A DNA stretch of 48,371 nt from NCBI RefSeq assembly GCF_008086175.1, contig NZ_VSKM01000018.1, forward strand, positions 1 to 48,371, written 5' to 3'. A model generated the notes under the pieces. That model did no database searches. It was given only the letters and a program-made list of their open reading frames with translations, and was not told the DNA's origin. This document shows, in pieces, positions 9,183 through 19,408 of the stretch. A program made the position numbers and the translations under genes. Source of the stretch: Bizionia saleffrena. GTDB taxonomy: Bacteria; Bacteroidota; Bacteroidia; Flavobacteriales; Flavobacteriaceae. Position 1 is the first letter of the stretch; each line of letters starts with the position of its first letter.

Positions 9183-11735
9183 ATGGACGATAATTTTTCA
9201 CCACGAGTAAAAGATGTTATTGCTTTTAGCAAAGAAGAGGCGTTACGCCTTGGCCATGATTTTATAGGTACCGAACATTTAATGTTAGGTCTTCTAAGAG
9301 ATGGTAATGGTAAAGCTATTAATATATTGAATGCTCTAGATATAGATTTAAACCACTTAAGACGTAAAGTTGAAATACTAAGCCCAGCAAGTCCAAATAT
9401 TTCAATTGTAACTAACGAGAAAAAGAATTTGCACCTAACCCGTCAAGCAGAACGTGCTTTAAAAACAACCTTTTTAGAGGCTAAACTTTTTCAAAGTACA
9501 TCAATAAACACAGCACATTTATTGCTGTGCATTTTAAGAAACGAAAATGATCCAACAACCAAACTTTTAAATAAGTTAAAAGTGGATTACGATAACGTTA
9601 AAGAACAATTTAAGTTTATGATAACAAACGACGATAATTACATAGAACCAAAAGCAGAATCGTTTCCAGATGATGACGCCAATACAAGCGACGATAACGA
9701 CTCTAAAGATATTTTTAATACACCGACACCTAATAAGGGGAATAAAAAGTCTAAAACACCTGTTTTAGATAATTTTGGGCGCGACCTCACAGCAATGGCT
9801 GAAGAAGGAAAACTTGATCCAGTGGTGGGGCGTGAAAAAGAAATTGAGCGCGTGTCTCAAATTCTATCGCGACGTAAAAAAAATAACCCTTTATTAATTG
9901 GAGAGCCCGGTGTTGGTAAATCGGCTATTGCTGAAGGTTTAGCAAATAGAATTGTAAAACGAAAAGTGTCGCGTATTCTTTTTAATAAGCGTGTCGTAAC
10001 ACTAGATTTGGCCAGCTTAGTAGCAGGTACAAAATACAGAGGACAGTTTGAAGAACGTATGAAAGCCGTAATGAACGAGCTTGAAAAAAATGATGATGTC
10101 ATCTTGTTTATCGACGAAATTCATACCATCGTTGGCGCAGGTGGAGCCACCGGAAGCTTAGATGCTTCAAATATGTTTAAACCAGCCTTAGCACGTGGAG
10201 AAATACAATGTATTGGAGCTACAACTTTAGATGAATACAGACAGTATATTGAAAAAGATGGTGCTTTAGAGCGTCGTTTTCAAAAAGTAATTGTCGAGCC
10301 TACTAACGAAGAGGAAACCATAGAAATCCTTAATAACATAAAAGAAAAATACGAGGAACACCATAATGTAGAGTACACGCCCGAAGCTATTGAGGCGTGT
10401 GTTAAACTTACGAGTAGATATATGACAGAGCGCTTCCTTCCAGACAAAGCTATCGATGCTTTGGATGAAGCAGGATCGCGTGTGCATATTACGAATATCG
10501 TGGTGCCAAAGAAAATTTTAGAACTCGAAAAACAACTTGAAGAAGTTAAAGAAACTAAAAATACGGTTGTTAAAAAGCAAAAGTACGAAGAGGCTGCGCG
10601 TTTAAGAGACGACGAAAAACGTCTTGAAAAAGAGTTAAGTATCGCTCAAGAAAAATGGGAAGAAGACACCAAACTGAATAAAGAAACAGTAACCGAAGAT
10701 AATGTTGCCGATGTCGTGTCTATGATGACAGGAATTCCTGTAAATCGTATTGCACAAACAGAAAGTAACAAATTGGCTCAATTACCAGAACTTATTAAAG
10801 GTCGTGTTATTGGTCAAGAAGATGCGGTAGCCAAAGTAGTTAAAGCTATTCAGCGTAATCGTGCGGGACTTAAAGACCCCAACAAACCAATTGGTTCATT
10901 TATATTTTTAGGACAAACTGGTGTTGGTAAAACGCAGTTAGCAAAAGTGTTATCGCAACAATTATTCGACAGTGAAGATTCTTTAATTAGAATTGATATG
11001 AGTGAGTATATGGAGAAATTTGCGATTTCTAGATTAGTAGGAGCACCTCCAGGATACGTAGGTTATGAGGAAGGTGGTCAACTAACCGAAAAAGTAAGAC
11101 GTAAGCCATACGCTGTTATTCTGTTGGATGAAATTGAAAAAGCACATCCCGATGTGTTTAATATGCTTTTACAAGTTTTAGATGATGGTTATTTAACAGA
11201 TAGTTTAGGGCGTAAAATTGATTTTAGAAATACAATCATAATAATGACCTCTAACATTGGTGCTAGAAAAATAAAAGATTTCGGTGCAGGTATTGGTTTT
11301 GGTACAGCATCACAAAAATCTCAAGAAGATGCCAATACTCGATCAGTAATAGAAAATGCTCTTAAAAAATCGTTCGCTCCAGAATTTTTAAATAGAATCG
11401 ACGACGTTATCGTATTTAATGCTCTAGAGAAAGAAGATATTAATAAGATTATAGATATAGAATTAGATAAATTATTGTCTCGTATTAAAGATTTGGGCTA
11501 TACTTTAGAGTTATCTACAGCTGCAAAGGAATTTATTGCAGAAAAAGGATTCGACAAGCAGTATGGTGCTAGACCTCTAAAAAGAGCAATACAGAAATAT
11601 GTTGAAGATACTTTGGCTGAAGAAATTATTAAATCTCATATTTCTGAGGGAGACATCATTAAAATGGATTTAGATAAAACCTCTAATGAGATTAGCATAG
11701 CGATAGAAAAATCTAAAAAATCGACTGAATCTTAA
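9183..11735 (+). CDS. clpC: ATP-dependent Clp protease ATPase subunit ClpC
   Basis: The 850-residue Hsp100 unfoldase feeds substrates to ClpP. It has a Clp N-terminal double repeat (about 1-145), an acidic linker (about 155-180) and a first AAA+ module with Walker A GEPGVGKS (Lys246) and Walker [14 protein letters not shown]-type coiled middle region (about 410-470) is followed by a second AAA+ module with Walker A GQTGVGKT (Lys583) and ILLDEIEKA. The short middle region separates it from ClpB. In Bacillus-like systems ClpC partners with McsA/McsB or MecA; none is next to it here. A strong terminator follows. Confidence 0.95.
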   Translation: MDDNFSPRVKDVIAFSKEEALRLGHDFIGTEHLMLGLLRDGNGKAINILNALDIDLNHLRRKVEILSPASPNISIVTNEKKNLHLTRQAERALKTTFLEAKLFQSTSINTAHLLLCILRNENDPTTKLLNKLKVDYDNVKEQFKFMITNDDNYIEPKAESFPDDDANTSDDNDSKDIFNTPTPNKGNKKSKTPVLDNFGRDLTAMAEEGKLDPVVGREKEIERVSQILSRRKKNNPLLIGEPGVGKSAIAEGLANRIVKRKVSRILFNKRVVTLDLASLVAGTKYRGQFEERMKAVMNELEKNDDVILFIDEIHTIVGAGGATGSLDASNMFKPALARGEIQCIGATTLDEYRQYIEKDGALERRFQKVIVEPTNEEETIEILNNIKEKYEEHHNVEYTPEAIEACVKLTSRYMTERFLPDKAIDALDEAGSRVHITNIVVPKKILELEKQLEEVKETKNTVVKKQKYEEAARLRDDEKRLEKELSIAQEKWEEDTKLNKETVTEDNVADVVSMMTGIPVNRIAQTESNKLAQLPELIKGRVIGQEDAVAKVVKAIQRNRAGLKDPNKPIGSFIFLGQTGVGKTQLAKVLSQQLFDSEDSLIRIDMSEYMEKFAISRLVGAPPGYVGYEEGGQLTEKVRRKPYAVILLDEIEKAHPDVFNMLLQVLDDGYLTDSLGRKIDFRNTIIIMTSNIGARKIKDFGAGIGFGTASQKSQEDANTRSVIENALKKSFAPEFLNRIDDVIVFNALEKEDINKIIDIELDKLLSRIKDLGYTLELSTAAKEFIAEKGFDKQYGARPLKRAIQKYVEDTLAEEIIKSHISEGDIIKMDLDKTSNEISIAIEKSKKSTES

Positions 11736-11750
11736 GTACTACATTAGGTA

Positions 11751-11789
11751 AAAAAAAGGCTTCAATTATAATAATTGAAGCCTTTTTTT
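11751..11789 (+). terminator. Intrinsic terminator after clpC
   Basis: Arms GGCTTCAATTA and TAATTGAAGCC (11758-11782) are followed by seven T residues. An A-run precedes the stem. Confidence 0.85.
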
Positions 11790-11803
11790 ATTAAATTTAG
11801 CTC

Positions 11804-12196
11804 ATGAAAATTGAAAATAATAGTTTGGAGTTTTGCAAACTTACCTTTTATGAATACTATGTTGTTTCTATAATAAAAGAAGGTATTGTTTTGACGTCAG
11901 ATTTAAGTTTAAAAATAACCGCTGTTATTTTAAATTTTTATCAGGATAAACCCTTTGTTTACATAACGGATAGGAAAAATAATTACTCTGTAGATCCTTT
12001 GATTTATAAAAGAACATCGCAAGCAACCAACTTATTAGCGTTCTGTATTGTTACGCAGAATCATTTTAATGAAAGCAACGTTGAAATAGAGCGTCTATTT
12101 TTAAAAAAACCATTAAAAGTACTTACCAGTGTTGTCGAAGCCAAAAATTGGGCAACTATAATTTATAACAATTATTTACTTAACGAAACAAACTAA
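11804..12196 (+). CDS. Small protein resembling STAS/SEC14 (SpoIIAA-like) family
   Basis: The 130-residue protein has no signal peptide or membrane segment. It contains a hydrophobic strand/helix pattern with the segment KPFVYITDRKNNYSVDP near residues 46-62 and LLAFCIVTQ near 76-84. This resembles short flavobacterial proteins annotated as STAS/SEC14-domain or SpoIIAA-like; the match is from memory and is not certain. No catalytic residues can be named. It sits between the clpC terminator and a second hairpin shared with hutH, so it is probably transcribed alone from the 68-bp gap after clpC. Confidence 0.55.
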   Translation: MKIENNSLEFCKLTFYEYYVVSIIKEGIVLTSDLSLKITAVILNFYQDKPFVYITDRKNNYSVDPLIYKRTSQATNLLAFCIVTQNHFNESNVEIERLFLKKPLKVLTSVVEAKNWATIIYNNYLLNETN

Positions 12197-12199
12197 CAA

Positions 12200-12233
12200 A
12201 AAAAACCTCTTTATAACTTAAAGAGGTTTTTTA
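12200..12233. terminator. Bidirectional terminator between the STAS-like gene and hutH
   Basis: Arms AACCTCTTT (12204-12212) and AAAGAGGTT (12220-12228) with a 7-nt loop, A-run on the left and T-run on the right, placed between convergent genes. Confidence 0.8.
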
Positions 12234-12267
12234 TAGATAAGAATATCGTTAATTTATTTAGTCATAC

Positions 12268-13776
12268 TTAAAATAATTCTGCTGTATCAATTTGTAATTG
12301 CTGTAAAAATATAATAGAATTTTCTATTGGGTAATGTAGTACTTCATCTTCTTCAATAAACGGAACTTCTACTCTATATGAGCTTAATAATTGCTCAATA
12401 AACGGGCTTGACTGTAAAGGCTTTCTAAAAGCTAAGGCTTGCGAGGCATTAAATAACTCAATAGCCAAAATACGCTCTACATTATTAATTAAAGTAAAGG
12501 CTTGTGTTGCTGCATTTGCACCCATACTAACGTGGTCTTCTTGTCCGTTACTAGAAACAATACTATCTATACTCGCTGGACTTGCTAATTGCTTATTAGC
12601 ACTAACAATACTAGCGGCTGTATACTGCGGAATCATAAACCCCGAATTTAAACCCGGATTATTAACTAAAAATACGGGCAAACCTCTTAAACCGGAAACT
12701 AATTGAAATATACGACGTTCAGAAATGTTACCAAGTTCGGCCATTGCTATCTTTAAATAATCTAAAGCTAAAGCCAGAGGCTGACCGTGAAAATTTCCAC
12801 CAGAAATAATTTCGTCGTCTTTAGAGAATATGTTTGGGTTATCGGTTACCGAATTAATTTCGGTTTTAAACGTTTTTAAAACAAAATCTAAAGTGTCTTT
12901 TGTCGCCCCGTGAACTTGTGGAATGCATCGAAATGAGTACGGATCTTGAACGTGTTGTTTCTCTTGATTAATAATAGCGCTTTCATTTAAAAACTCTCTA
13001 ATTCTTTCCGCCGTTTTTAATTGTCCGTTATGCGGTCGCACCAAATGAATTAGCTCATTAAAAGGATCCAGTCTGCCATCGAAAGCATCAATAGAAACAC
13101 TCGCAATTAAATCGGCTAAATATGATAATTTAAAACTCTTCAGAAGTAAATACACCCCGTAAGCACTCATAAATTGTGTGCCATTTAATAACGCTAAACC
13201 TTCCTTAGATTTTAAGGTAATAGGTTCCCAATTCAATATTTTTAATACCGCTTCCGAGGTCATTTCTTCGCCCTTATAAACCACCTCTCCTTTTCCTATT
13301 AATGGTAACGATAAATGTGCTAATGGCGCTAAGTCTCCAGAGGCTCCTAAAGAACCTTGTGTATAAACAATGGGCAATACAGAGGCGTTATACATGGCCA
13401 CCAAACGTTCTACGGTTTGTAATTGTATTCCAGAATACCCGTAACTTAACGATTGTATTTTTAATAATAACATTAGTTTAACCACAGCTTCGGGAACGCG
13501 ATCTCCTGTACCGCAAGCGTGAGACATTACTAAGTTTTCTTGTAATTTAGTTAAGTTTTCGTTAGAAATTTCTACATTATATAAAGAACCAAAACCTGTG
13601 TTTATACCATAAATTGGCTTGTCTTGTTTAGTTAATTTGTCGTCTAAATAGGTTCTACAATTAACAATGCGCTTTTTAGAGTCTTCAGATAATGCTAATG
13701 TTTTTTCTTCGGAAATTATAGTGCTTAAAGTTGTTAGCTCTAAGGTTTCAGAAGATATATAATGTACTGTTTCCAT
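12268..13776 (-). CDS. hutH: Histidine ammonia-lyase
   Basis: The 502-residue enzyme removes ammonia from L-histidine to give urocanate, the first step of histidine use. The MIO cofactor tripeptide Ala145-Ser146-Gly147 is visible in GSLGASGDLAPL, and GINTGFG and QDPYSFRCIPQVHG are also family motifs. I chose the ATG at 13776 instead of a TTG 21 bp upstream, because the upstream extension is short and non-conserved and TTG is rarer. No hutU, hutI or hutG is adjacent, so the rest of the pathway must lie elsewhere. The active-site loop context does not show a tyrosine-ammonia-lyase signature that I can identify. Confidence 0.92.
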   Translation of the reverse strand: METVHYISSETLELTTLSTIISEEKTLALSEDSKKRIVNCRTYLDDKLTKQDKPIYGINTGFGSLYNVEISNENLTKLQENLVMSHACGTGDRVPEAVVKLMLLLKIQSLSYGYSGIQLQTVERLVAMYNASVLPIVYTQGSLGASGDLAPLAHLSLPLIGKGEVVYKGEEMTSEAVLKILNWEPITLKSKEGLALLNGTQFMSAYGVYLLLKSFKLSYLADLIASVSIDAFDGRLDPFNELIHLVRPHNGQLKTAERIREFLNESAIINQEKQHVQDPYSFRCIPQVHGATKDTLDFVLKTFKTEINSVTDNPNIFSKDDEIISGGNFHGQPLALALDYLKIAMAELGNISERRIFQLVSGLRGLPVFLVNNPGLNSGFMIPQYTAASIVSANKQLASPASIDSIVSSNGQEDHVSMGANAATQAFTLINNVERILAIELFNASQALAFRKPLQSSPFIEQLLSSYRVEVPFIEEDEVLHYPIENSIIFLQQLQIDTAELF

Positions 13777-13843
13777 ATATTTATTTTGAACCGTCAAAAG
13801 TCATCATTCAAGAGATATTATGCAAATAAATTCAACTTAATAA

Positions 13844-13873
13844 TTTAATACTAATTTTATTCTGCTATTTTTG
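13844..13873 (+). promoter_or_regulatory. Predicted promoter of the TlpA-like lipoprotein gene
   Basis: A perfect -7 box TATTTTTG at 13866-13873 with a weak TTTA at the -33 position (spacing 19). The start codon follows 24 bp later. Confidence 0.45.
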
Positions 13874-13896
13874 ATTAAAATTAAAATAAACTAATA

Positions 13897-14964
13897 ATGA
13901 AAAAACTTTTAATATGTATCTCTGCATTAGCTATTGTTGCGTGTAAAGACGAAGGGACAAAAAAAGACGAAGCGCCCAAAGATTATGTAACACTCTCAGG
14001 AAAAATCACAGATAAAAGTAGTGATTCTATAGTTGTAAGAAACCGTGAGTTTTCGAAAACCATAAAAGTGAATGAGGATGGAACATTTTCTGACACTCTG
14101 AAGGTTGACACTGGTCTCTATTCCATATATGATGGAAACGAGCAAACAGCAGCATATTTAAAAAATGGTTACGATTTAAACTTAACGTTAGATACAAAAA
14201 AGTTTGATGAAACCGTGAAGTATTCTGGAAATGGTGCCGAACAAAGCAACTTTTTAGCTAAAAAATCAGTTTTAGAAGAACGTCTTTTAGACATTGATAA
14301 ATTAGCAGAATTAGATTCTTTAGGATTAGAGAATAAAATGAGCGCAATAGAAAAGGAACTCCTAGCCTTTTACGACGCTGACAAAGCTATTGACACATCA
14401 TTGACCAACACTGCTACTAAAAATGTTAAGCCAATGCTTAAGTTTTATAAAGGTTACGTTGGAGAAAAGATTGCTTTAAAAAGAGATTTACCTAAAGGAG
14501 CGCCATCGCCAACCTTTGTAAATTACGAGAATTTTAAAGGCGGCAAAACATCTTTAAAAGATTTAAAAGGTAAATTTGTATATGTAGATATTTGGGCTAC
14601 TTGGTGCGGGCCATGTAAAGCAGAAATTCCTTCACTTAAAAAACTTGAAAAAGAATACCACGGTAAAAACATAGAATTTGTTAGTATTTCTACAGATAAT
14701 GGTCGTGGTTATAGAGCTGAAACTCCAGAAGAATCTGCTAAATTAGCCTACGATGGATGGAAAGAAATGGTGAAAGAAAAGGAATTAGGCGGTATCCAAC
14801 TAATGTCGGATAAAGCGTTCCAATCTGATTTTATTAGAGCTTATAAAATTAATTCTATTCCTAGATTTTTACTAATTGATCCTGCAGGAAATATTGTTAG
14901 CGCTGATGCTCCAAGACCATCAGACGAAAAGTTAGTTGATCTATTTGATAGTTTAGAAATATAA
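13897..14964 (+). CDS. TlpA-like thiol-disulfide oxidoreductase lipoprotein
   Basis: The 355-residue protein has a lipoprotein signal peptide ending LAIVAC (lipid-attachment Cys17). A DUF4369-like N-terminal beta-rich part spans about 30-200 and a C-terminal thioredoxin-fold AhpC/TSA-Redoxin domain spans about 205-355. The redox pair is in WATWCGPCKAEIP (Cys237, Cys240). The cis-proline loop is probably NSIPRFLLIDP. It is predicted to be anchored on the periplasmic side of a membrane and to reduce or isomerise disulfides; the substrate is unknown. This domain order is common in Bacteroidota. It is monocistronic, with its own -7 box and a terminator shared with nnr. Confidence 0.85.
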   Translation: MKKLLICISALAIVACKDEGTKKDEAPKDYVTLSGKITDKSSDSIVVRNREFSKTIKVNEDGTFSDTLKVDTGLYSIYDGNEQTAAYLKNGYDLNLTLDTKKFDETVKYSGNGAEQSNFLAKKSVLEERLLDIDKLAELDSLGLENKMSAIEKELLAFYDADKAIDTSLTNTATKNVKPMLKFYKGYVGEKIALKRDLPKGAPSPTFVNYENFKGGKTSLKDLKGKFVYVDIWATWCGPCKAEIPSLKKLEKEYHGKNIEFVSISTDNGRGYRAETPEESAKLAYDGWKEMVKEKELGGIQLMSDKAFQSDFIRAYKINSIPRFLLIDPAGNIVSADAPRPSDEKLVDLFDSLEI

Positions 14965-14984
14965 CTTTCAAAATAAAATAATAC

Positions 14985-15017
14985 AAAAAAAGCGAACTAT
15001 TAAGTTCGCTTTTTTTT
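14985..15017. terminator. Bidirectional terminator between the TlpA-like gene and nnr
   Basis: Arms AGCGAACT (14991-14998) and AGTTCGCT (15003-15010) with loop ATTA, flanked by an A-run and a run of seven or more T residues. Confidence 0.85.
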
Positions 15018-15038
15018 ATGACTTTTAATGAGTCCTTT

Positions 15039-16625
15039 CTATTTTTTACGTTGGCCTTTATCGTTAGACTTAGATGTCTCATCCTCTTGTGTTGGGTTAG
15101 TTTCTTGAGGTTCTGGCGGACTGAATAAGTCTAAATACGCCCCAGCAATACCGTTTATAACATCGCTTGCGGTTAAACTTTGGTAGCCAAAATCTTCTAT
15201 AATAACGTCGGCAGCTCTTCCGTGTAAATACACACCAAAAATGGCAGCGATTAATGGTTCGTAACCTTGAGATATTAGTCCGGTAAGAACACCAGTTAAT
15301 ACATCTCCAGTTCCTGCAGTTGCTAACCCCGGATTTCCTGTGGTATTAACAAATAGTTTTTCTTTATATACCGTAATGGTGTTTGCTCCTTTTAAAACAA
15401 TAATAACATTGTATTTTTTAGAAAAAGCTTTTGTTTTCTTTAATTTATCAAAATCATCACTCCACTTCCCTATTAAACGTTCTAATTCTTTGGGATGTGG
15501 TGTTAACACAGAAAATGCTGGTAACAATTTTAATGTTTCCTTACTTTTGGCTAAACAATTAATCGCATCAGCATCAATTACTAAAGGTGTTTTGGTTGTT
15601 TTTAAAAATTTAGTAAACGCTTTAATCGTCCGTTCTTCCGTGCCCATCCCTACCCCAATTCCAATAACGGTTGGGGTGATATCGAATGTAATATTAGTAA
15701 GGTATTCTTCATTAGCATCTGTAATTACCATCGCTTCTGGCAAACTAGATTGTAAAATGGTATAACCACATTTTGGCAAATAGGCCGTTACTTTTCCTGC
15801 CCCAGAAACCAACGCTGCTTTACTCGCCAAAGTTACAGCACCTATTTTACCATAACTTCCTCCAATAATTAAACTATGCCCAAACGTACCTTTATGAGAG
15901 AATTTTTCTCGCGGCTTGTACAACGGCAATACTTCATTTTTCCCTATAAGTTCGGCTTCTGTTTGTGTTTCTACTAAATAACCAGGATCTAGTCCTATAT
16001 CTAACACTTCCCACTGTTCCGTATAATTTGCTGTTTCGGGTAAGAAAAACACCAGTTTTGGAGTTTGAAAACTTAAAGTATGGGAAGCAGAAACTACAGT
16101 TTCAGGATCACTTGGTACTTGATCGGTATGTAATCCGGAAGGCACATCTACAGATAACGTATAAGCTTTAGAGTCTTTAAAATGGTTAAACAAACCTTTA
16201 ACCCATTCCCCTACCGGCCTGTTAATACCTATGCCGAACACGGCATCTACAATAATATCATTTTCATTTATTGCAGGAAAATCTTCTTTACAATCTAATA
16301 ATGTTGGCCATTCTTTTGTTACATTTTTAATACGATCGTAATTAATTAAAAAATCTTTAGAACGCTTAGTACTACAATTAACCACATAGGTGTGCACATT
16401 ATAACCGTGAGTAATTAAATGTCGCGCCACAACCAAGCCATCTCCCCCATTATTACCAATACCACAAAATACGTGAATAGGCACTTGAGCACCTTGCATA
16501 CGCCTATGCAACCAATTAAAAATCTCAATTCCGGCACGTTCCATTAAATCGGTTGCGCTTATGTTTTGTTTTTTAGCAGTCAACTCATCACCAGCGTAAA
16601 TTTGATCTTTAGTAAATATTTTCAT
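15039..16625 (-). CDS. nnr: Bifunctional NAD(P)HX epimerase / ADP-dependent NAD(P)HX dehydratase
   Basis: The 528-residue enzyme repairs hydrated NADH and NADPH. The N-terminal YjeF_N epimerase domain (about 1-215) has GIGNNGGDGLVVARHL at about 57-72. The C-terminal ribokinase-like dehydratase domain (about 225-505) has VLTPHPKELERL and NPGLATAGTGDVLTG (about 430-445). Both halves look complete and the length is normal. The last 20 residues are polar and low in complexity. It is divergent from thrA, with a 320-bp gap holding an upstream ORF on the other strand. Confidence 0.93.
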   Translation of the reverse strand: MKIFTKDQIYAGDELTAKKQNISATDLMERAGIEIFNWLHRRMQGAQVPIHVFCGIGNNGGDGLVVARHLITHGYNVHTYVVNCSTKRSKDFLINYDRIKNVTKEWPTLLDCKEDFPAINENDIIVDAVFGIGINRPVGEWVKGLFNHFKDSKAYTLSVDVPSGLHTDQVPSDPETVVSASHTLSFQTPKLVFFLPETANYTEQWEVLDIGLDPGYLVETQTEAELIGKNEVLPLYKPREKFSHKGTFGHSLIIGGSYGKIGAVTLASKAALVSGAGKVTAYLPKCGYTILQSSLPEAMVITDANEEYLTNITFDITPTVIGIGVGMGTEERTIKAFTKFLKTTKTPLVIDADAINCLAKSKETLKLLPAFSVLTPHPKELERLIGKWSDDFDKLKKTKAFSKKYNVIIVLKGANTITVYKEKLFVNTTGNPGLATAGTGDVLTGVLTGLISQGYEPLIAAIFGVYLHGRAADVIIEDFGYQSLTASDVINGIAGAYLDLFSPPEPQETNPTQEDETSKSNDKGQRKK

Positions 16626-16768
16626 CTATAATCGTCTATAAATTAGCATTCCGTTTGATTTTTAAAAGGTTAGACAATCTGCCTATAATTAATAAAGGTT
16701 ATAAAAATCATTATTTTTAACCTAATTAAAAGTAAAAGTAATATATTTATAAGGCATAGCACAGAAAA

Positions 16769-16867
16769 ATGTTTAACAAAACTAAAATACTAACGTCTCT
16801 AATAACCGCTTTTAAAGAGGCCATTTCTGCGGGCTATATCTATTATAAAGGGGCATTGACCCATTAG
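16769..16867 (+). CDS. Possible 32-codon upstream ORF / leader peptide of the thr operon
   Basis: ATG at 16769 opens a 32-codon frame ending TAG at 16865-16867, 78 bp before thrA. The peptide has four Thr and four Ile residues (8 of 32) but no run of regulatory codons like those of the E. coli thr leader. The middle and end (ITAFKEAISAGYIYYKGALT) look like an amphipathic helix, so it could instead be a real small protein. A small hairpin TGACCC-ATTA-GGGTTA (16857-16872) overlaps its stop codon, and GTAGTT-ATTT-AACTAC lies at 16897-16912. No T-run follows, so an intrinsic attenuator is not shown. Confidence 0.35.
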   Translation: MFNKTKILTSLITAFKEAISAGYIYYKGALTH

Positions 16868-16945
16868 GGTTATACTTATTTTACTTCAGCCTAATTGTAG
16901 TTATTTAACTACCAATACCCCATTAACTAACTAAACCACTTTCCT

Positions 16946-19399
16946 ATGCAAGTCTTAAAATTTGGAGGCACCTCTTTAGGTTCATCAACAAATATAAATA
17001 AAGTCATTTCAATTGTCGAAAAACAAACGGGAAACGGTGAAATTATATGTGTAGTTTCGGCTATTGGTGGTATTACCGACGCTTTATTAAAAGCGGGGCA
17101 TTTGGCAAAAGATAAAAACGCTAACTACAAAAATGTGTTTGAACAGATTAAAAAAAAGCACCTATTAATTGCAGATGAATTGATATCAGTACAAAACAAA
17201 ACGTTTCAACTAGAACTGATTAGTCAATTGGACGCTTTAAAAAAACTGTTAGATGGCATTTATTTGATTAATGAATTATCGCCGCAAACGGGAGATAAAC
17301 TAGTGAGTTTTGGAGAATTATTATCCTCTTTTATTATCACTGAAGCATTGAAAAAAAAAGGAAATAAAGTCGCCAGAAAAAACGCGCAAGAACTTATTGT
17401 TACCAATTCAAATTTCACCAAGGCTGAAGTTAAATTTGAAATAACGAATAAAAATATTCTAAACTATTTTAAAACAGCTACTCAAAAAATCACCATTGTA
17501 CCAGGGTTTATTGCAAAATCTGAGCATAGCGAAATAACCACTTTAGGCCGTGGTGGCTCAGACTATACGGCAGCTATTGTTGCTGCGGCTTTAAAAGTAA
17601 AGACCTTAGAAATTTGGACAGACGTTAGCGGAATGTTTACGGCCAACCCAAAACTGGTAAAGCAAGCCTACCCTATTTCTTATATTTCTTACCAAGAAGC
17701 AATGGAATTATCGCATTTTGGGGCTAAAGTGCTATATCCGCCAAGTGTGCAACCGGTCTTGTTTTTAAATATACCCATTCATATAAAAAACACTTTACAG
17801 CCTGAAAATAAAGGCACAATAATCACTAATGATTCTCAATATTATAGCACAGAAAAACCGCCAGCTACAGGAATTACAAATATTAACAATCTCGCACTAC
17901 TAACGCTTCAAGGTAATGGAATGGTTGGCGTACCGGGGTTTTCAAAACGGTTGTTTGAAGTACTGGCAAATCAGAAAATCAATATTATTTTTATTACTCA
18001 AGCCTCTTCAGAGCATTCTATTTGCTTCGGAATTGATGAAAATGAGGCTGATTTGGCAAAAAAATCCATCAATGAAGTTTTTGAATACGAAATTAAAACG
18101 TATAAAATCGATCCTATTCTTGTAGAAAAGGAATTATCAATTATTGCGCTTGTGGGTGATAAGATTAAAAATCACCAAGGTGTAAGTGGTAAAATGTTTA
18201 GCGTATTAGGTAAAAACAACATTAACATTAGAGCCATTGCTCAAGGAGCTTCCGAGAGAAATATATCGGCCGTTATTGCTGAAAAAGATGTAAAAAAAGC
18301 ACTAAACGTAGTTCACGAGCGCTTTTTTGAAAGTAATACTAAGCAATTAAATATATTTATTACAGGTGTCGGCAATGTGGGAGAACGCTTAGTGGAGCAA
18401 ATTAAACAGCAAAAATCTTATTTATTAAAACACCATAAAATTAATGTGCGTATTATAGGGCTTTCAAATTCTAGAACGATGTTATTTGATGCTGAAGGCT
18501 TGTCGTTAAAAAATTGGAAAGCAGATTTACAAAAAGGACAAAAAGCAACACTAACTGCTTTTTTAGACACCGTAAAACTATTAAATTTACGCAATAGCAT
18601 TTTTATAGATATTACGGCGAATAGAGACGTTTCTAAGTTGTACGAGCACTATTTAAAAGAAAGTATTGCCGTGGTTGCTTGTAATAAAATTGCCTGTTCA
18701 AGTTCTCAAAAAAGCTACTCTTCTTTAAAGCTATTATCATTAAAATACAACGCACCATTTTTGTTTGAAACCAACGTTGGTGCAGGATTACCAATAATCG
18801 ACACCCTAAGAAACTTGATGGCTTCTGGAGATAAGATTACGAGTATTCAAGCTGTTTTATCAGGAAGTTTAAACTTTGTATTTAATAATTTTAATGAAAA
18901 CACAAAATTTCACGATGTTGTTAAGCAAGCACAATTACAAGGGTATACAGAACCCGATCCTAGAATAGATTTAAGCGGTGTAGATGTCGCTCGAAAAATA
19001 TTAATTCTCGCACGAGAAAGTGGCTTCGAAATGGATTTGAAAGATATTAAAAATGACTCTTTTTTAACTCAAAATAATTTAAAAAGTGACACGGTAGATG
19101 ACTTTTATTCTACACTTATTGAAGACGAAACACATTTTCAAAATTGGTATGCTTCTGCTAAAAGCAAAGATTGCCGGTTAAAATATGTTGCCGAATTTAA
19201 TAATAGAAAAGCAAAAGTAGGATTGAAAGAAATTCCGATAGGGCATCCGTTTTATAACCTAGAGGGAAAAGACAATATCGTTATGTTTTACACCCAACGG
19301 TACCCAGAGCAACCTATGATTATTAAGGGTGCCGGAGCTGGCGCCGATGTTACGGCCTCTGGCTTATTTGCCGATATTATTAGAATTGGAAACAACTAA
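16946..19399 (+). CDS. thrA: Bifunctional aspartate kinase / homoserine dehydrogenase I
   Basis: The 817-residue fusion enzyme performs the first and third steps from aspartate to homoserine. The aspartate kinase domain (about 1-290) starts with KFGGTSLGSS and contains the TLGRGGSDYTAA motif. Two ACT-type regulatory segments (about 310-455) probably bind threonine. The homoserine dehydrogenase domain starts at about residue 468 with the nucleotide-binding FITGVGNVGERLVEQI and includes the conserved TNVGAGLPIIDTL and EPDPRIDLSGVDVARK. Neither half shows a gap. It is the first gene of thrABC, 9 bp before thrB. Feedback inhibition by threonine is known for the family and is inferred here. Confidence 0.97.
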   Translation: MQVLKFGGTSLGSSTNINKVISIVEKQTGNGEIICVVSAIGGITDALLKAGHLAKDKNANYKNVFEQIKKKHLLIADELISVQNKTFQLELISQLDALKKLLDGIYLINELSPQTGDKLVSFGELLSSFIITEALKKKGNKVARKNAQELIVTNSNFTKAEVKFEITNKNILNYFKTATQKITIVPGFIAKSEHSEITTLGRGGSDYTAAIVAAALKVKTLEIWTDVSGMFTANPKLVKQAYPISYISYQEAMELSHFGAKVLYPPSVQPVLFLNIPIHIKNTLQPENKGTIITNDSQYYSTEKPPATGITNINNLALLTLQGNGMVGVPGFSKRLFEVLANQKINIIFITQASSEHSICFGIDENEADLAKKSINEVFEYEIKTYKIDPILVEKELSIIALVGDKIKNHQGVSGKMFSVLGKNNINIRAIAQGASERNISAVIAEKDVKKALNVVHERFFESNTKQLNIFITGVGNVGERLVEQIKQQKSYLLKHHKINVRIIGLSNSRTMLFDAEGLSLKNWKADLQKGQKATLTAFLDTVKLLNLRNSIFIDITANRDVSKLYEHYLKESIAVVACNKIACSSSQKSYSSLKLLSLKYNAPFLFETNVGAGLPIIDTLRNLMASGDKITSIQAVLSGSLNFVFNNFNENTKFHDVVKQAQLQGYTEPDPRIDLSGVDVARKILILARESGFEMDLKDIKNDSFLTQNNLKSDTVDDFYSTLIEDETHFQNWYASAKSKDCRLKYVAEFNNRKAKVGLKEIPIGHPFYNLEGKDNIVMFYTQRYPEQPMIIKGAGAGADVTASGLFADIIRIGNN

Positions 19400-19408
19400 A
19401 TTAAACAG

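Noticed and set aside
13777-13797. TTG start of hutH giving seven extra residues
   Set aside because: The ATG at 13776 fits the family N-terminus better.
15340-15765. 141-residue plus-strand ORF opposite nnr
   Set aside because: Antisense shadow of the conserved dehydratase domain.
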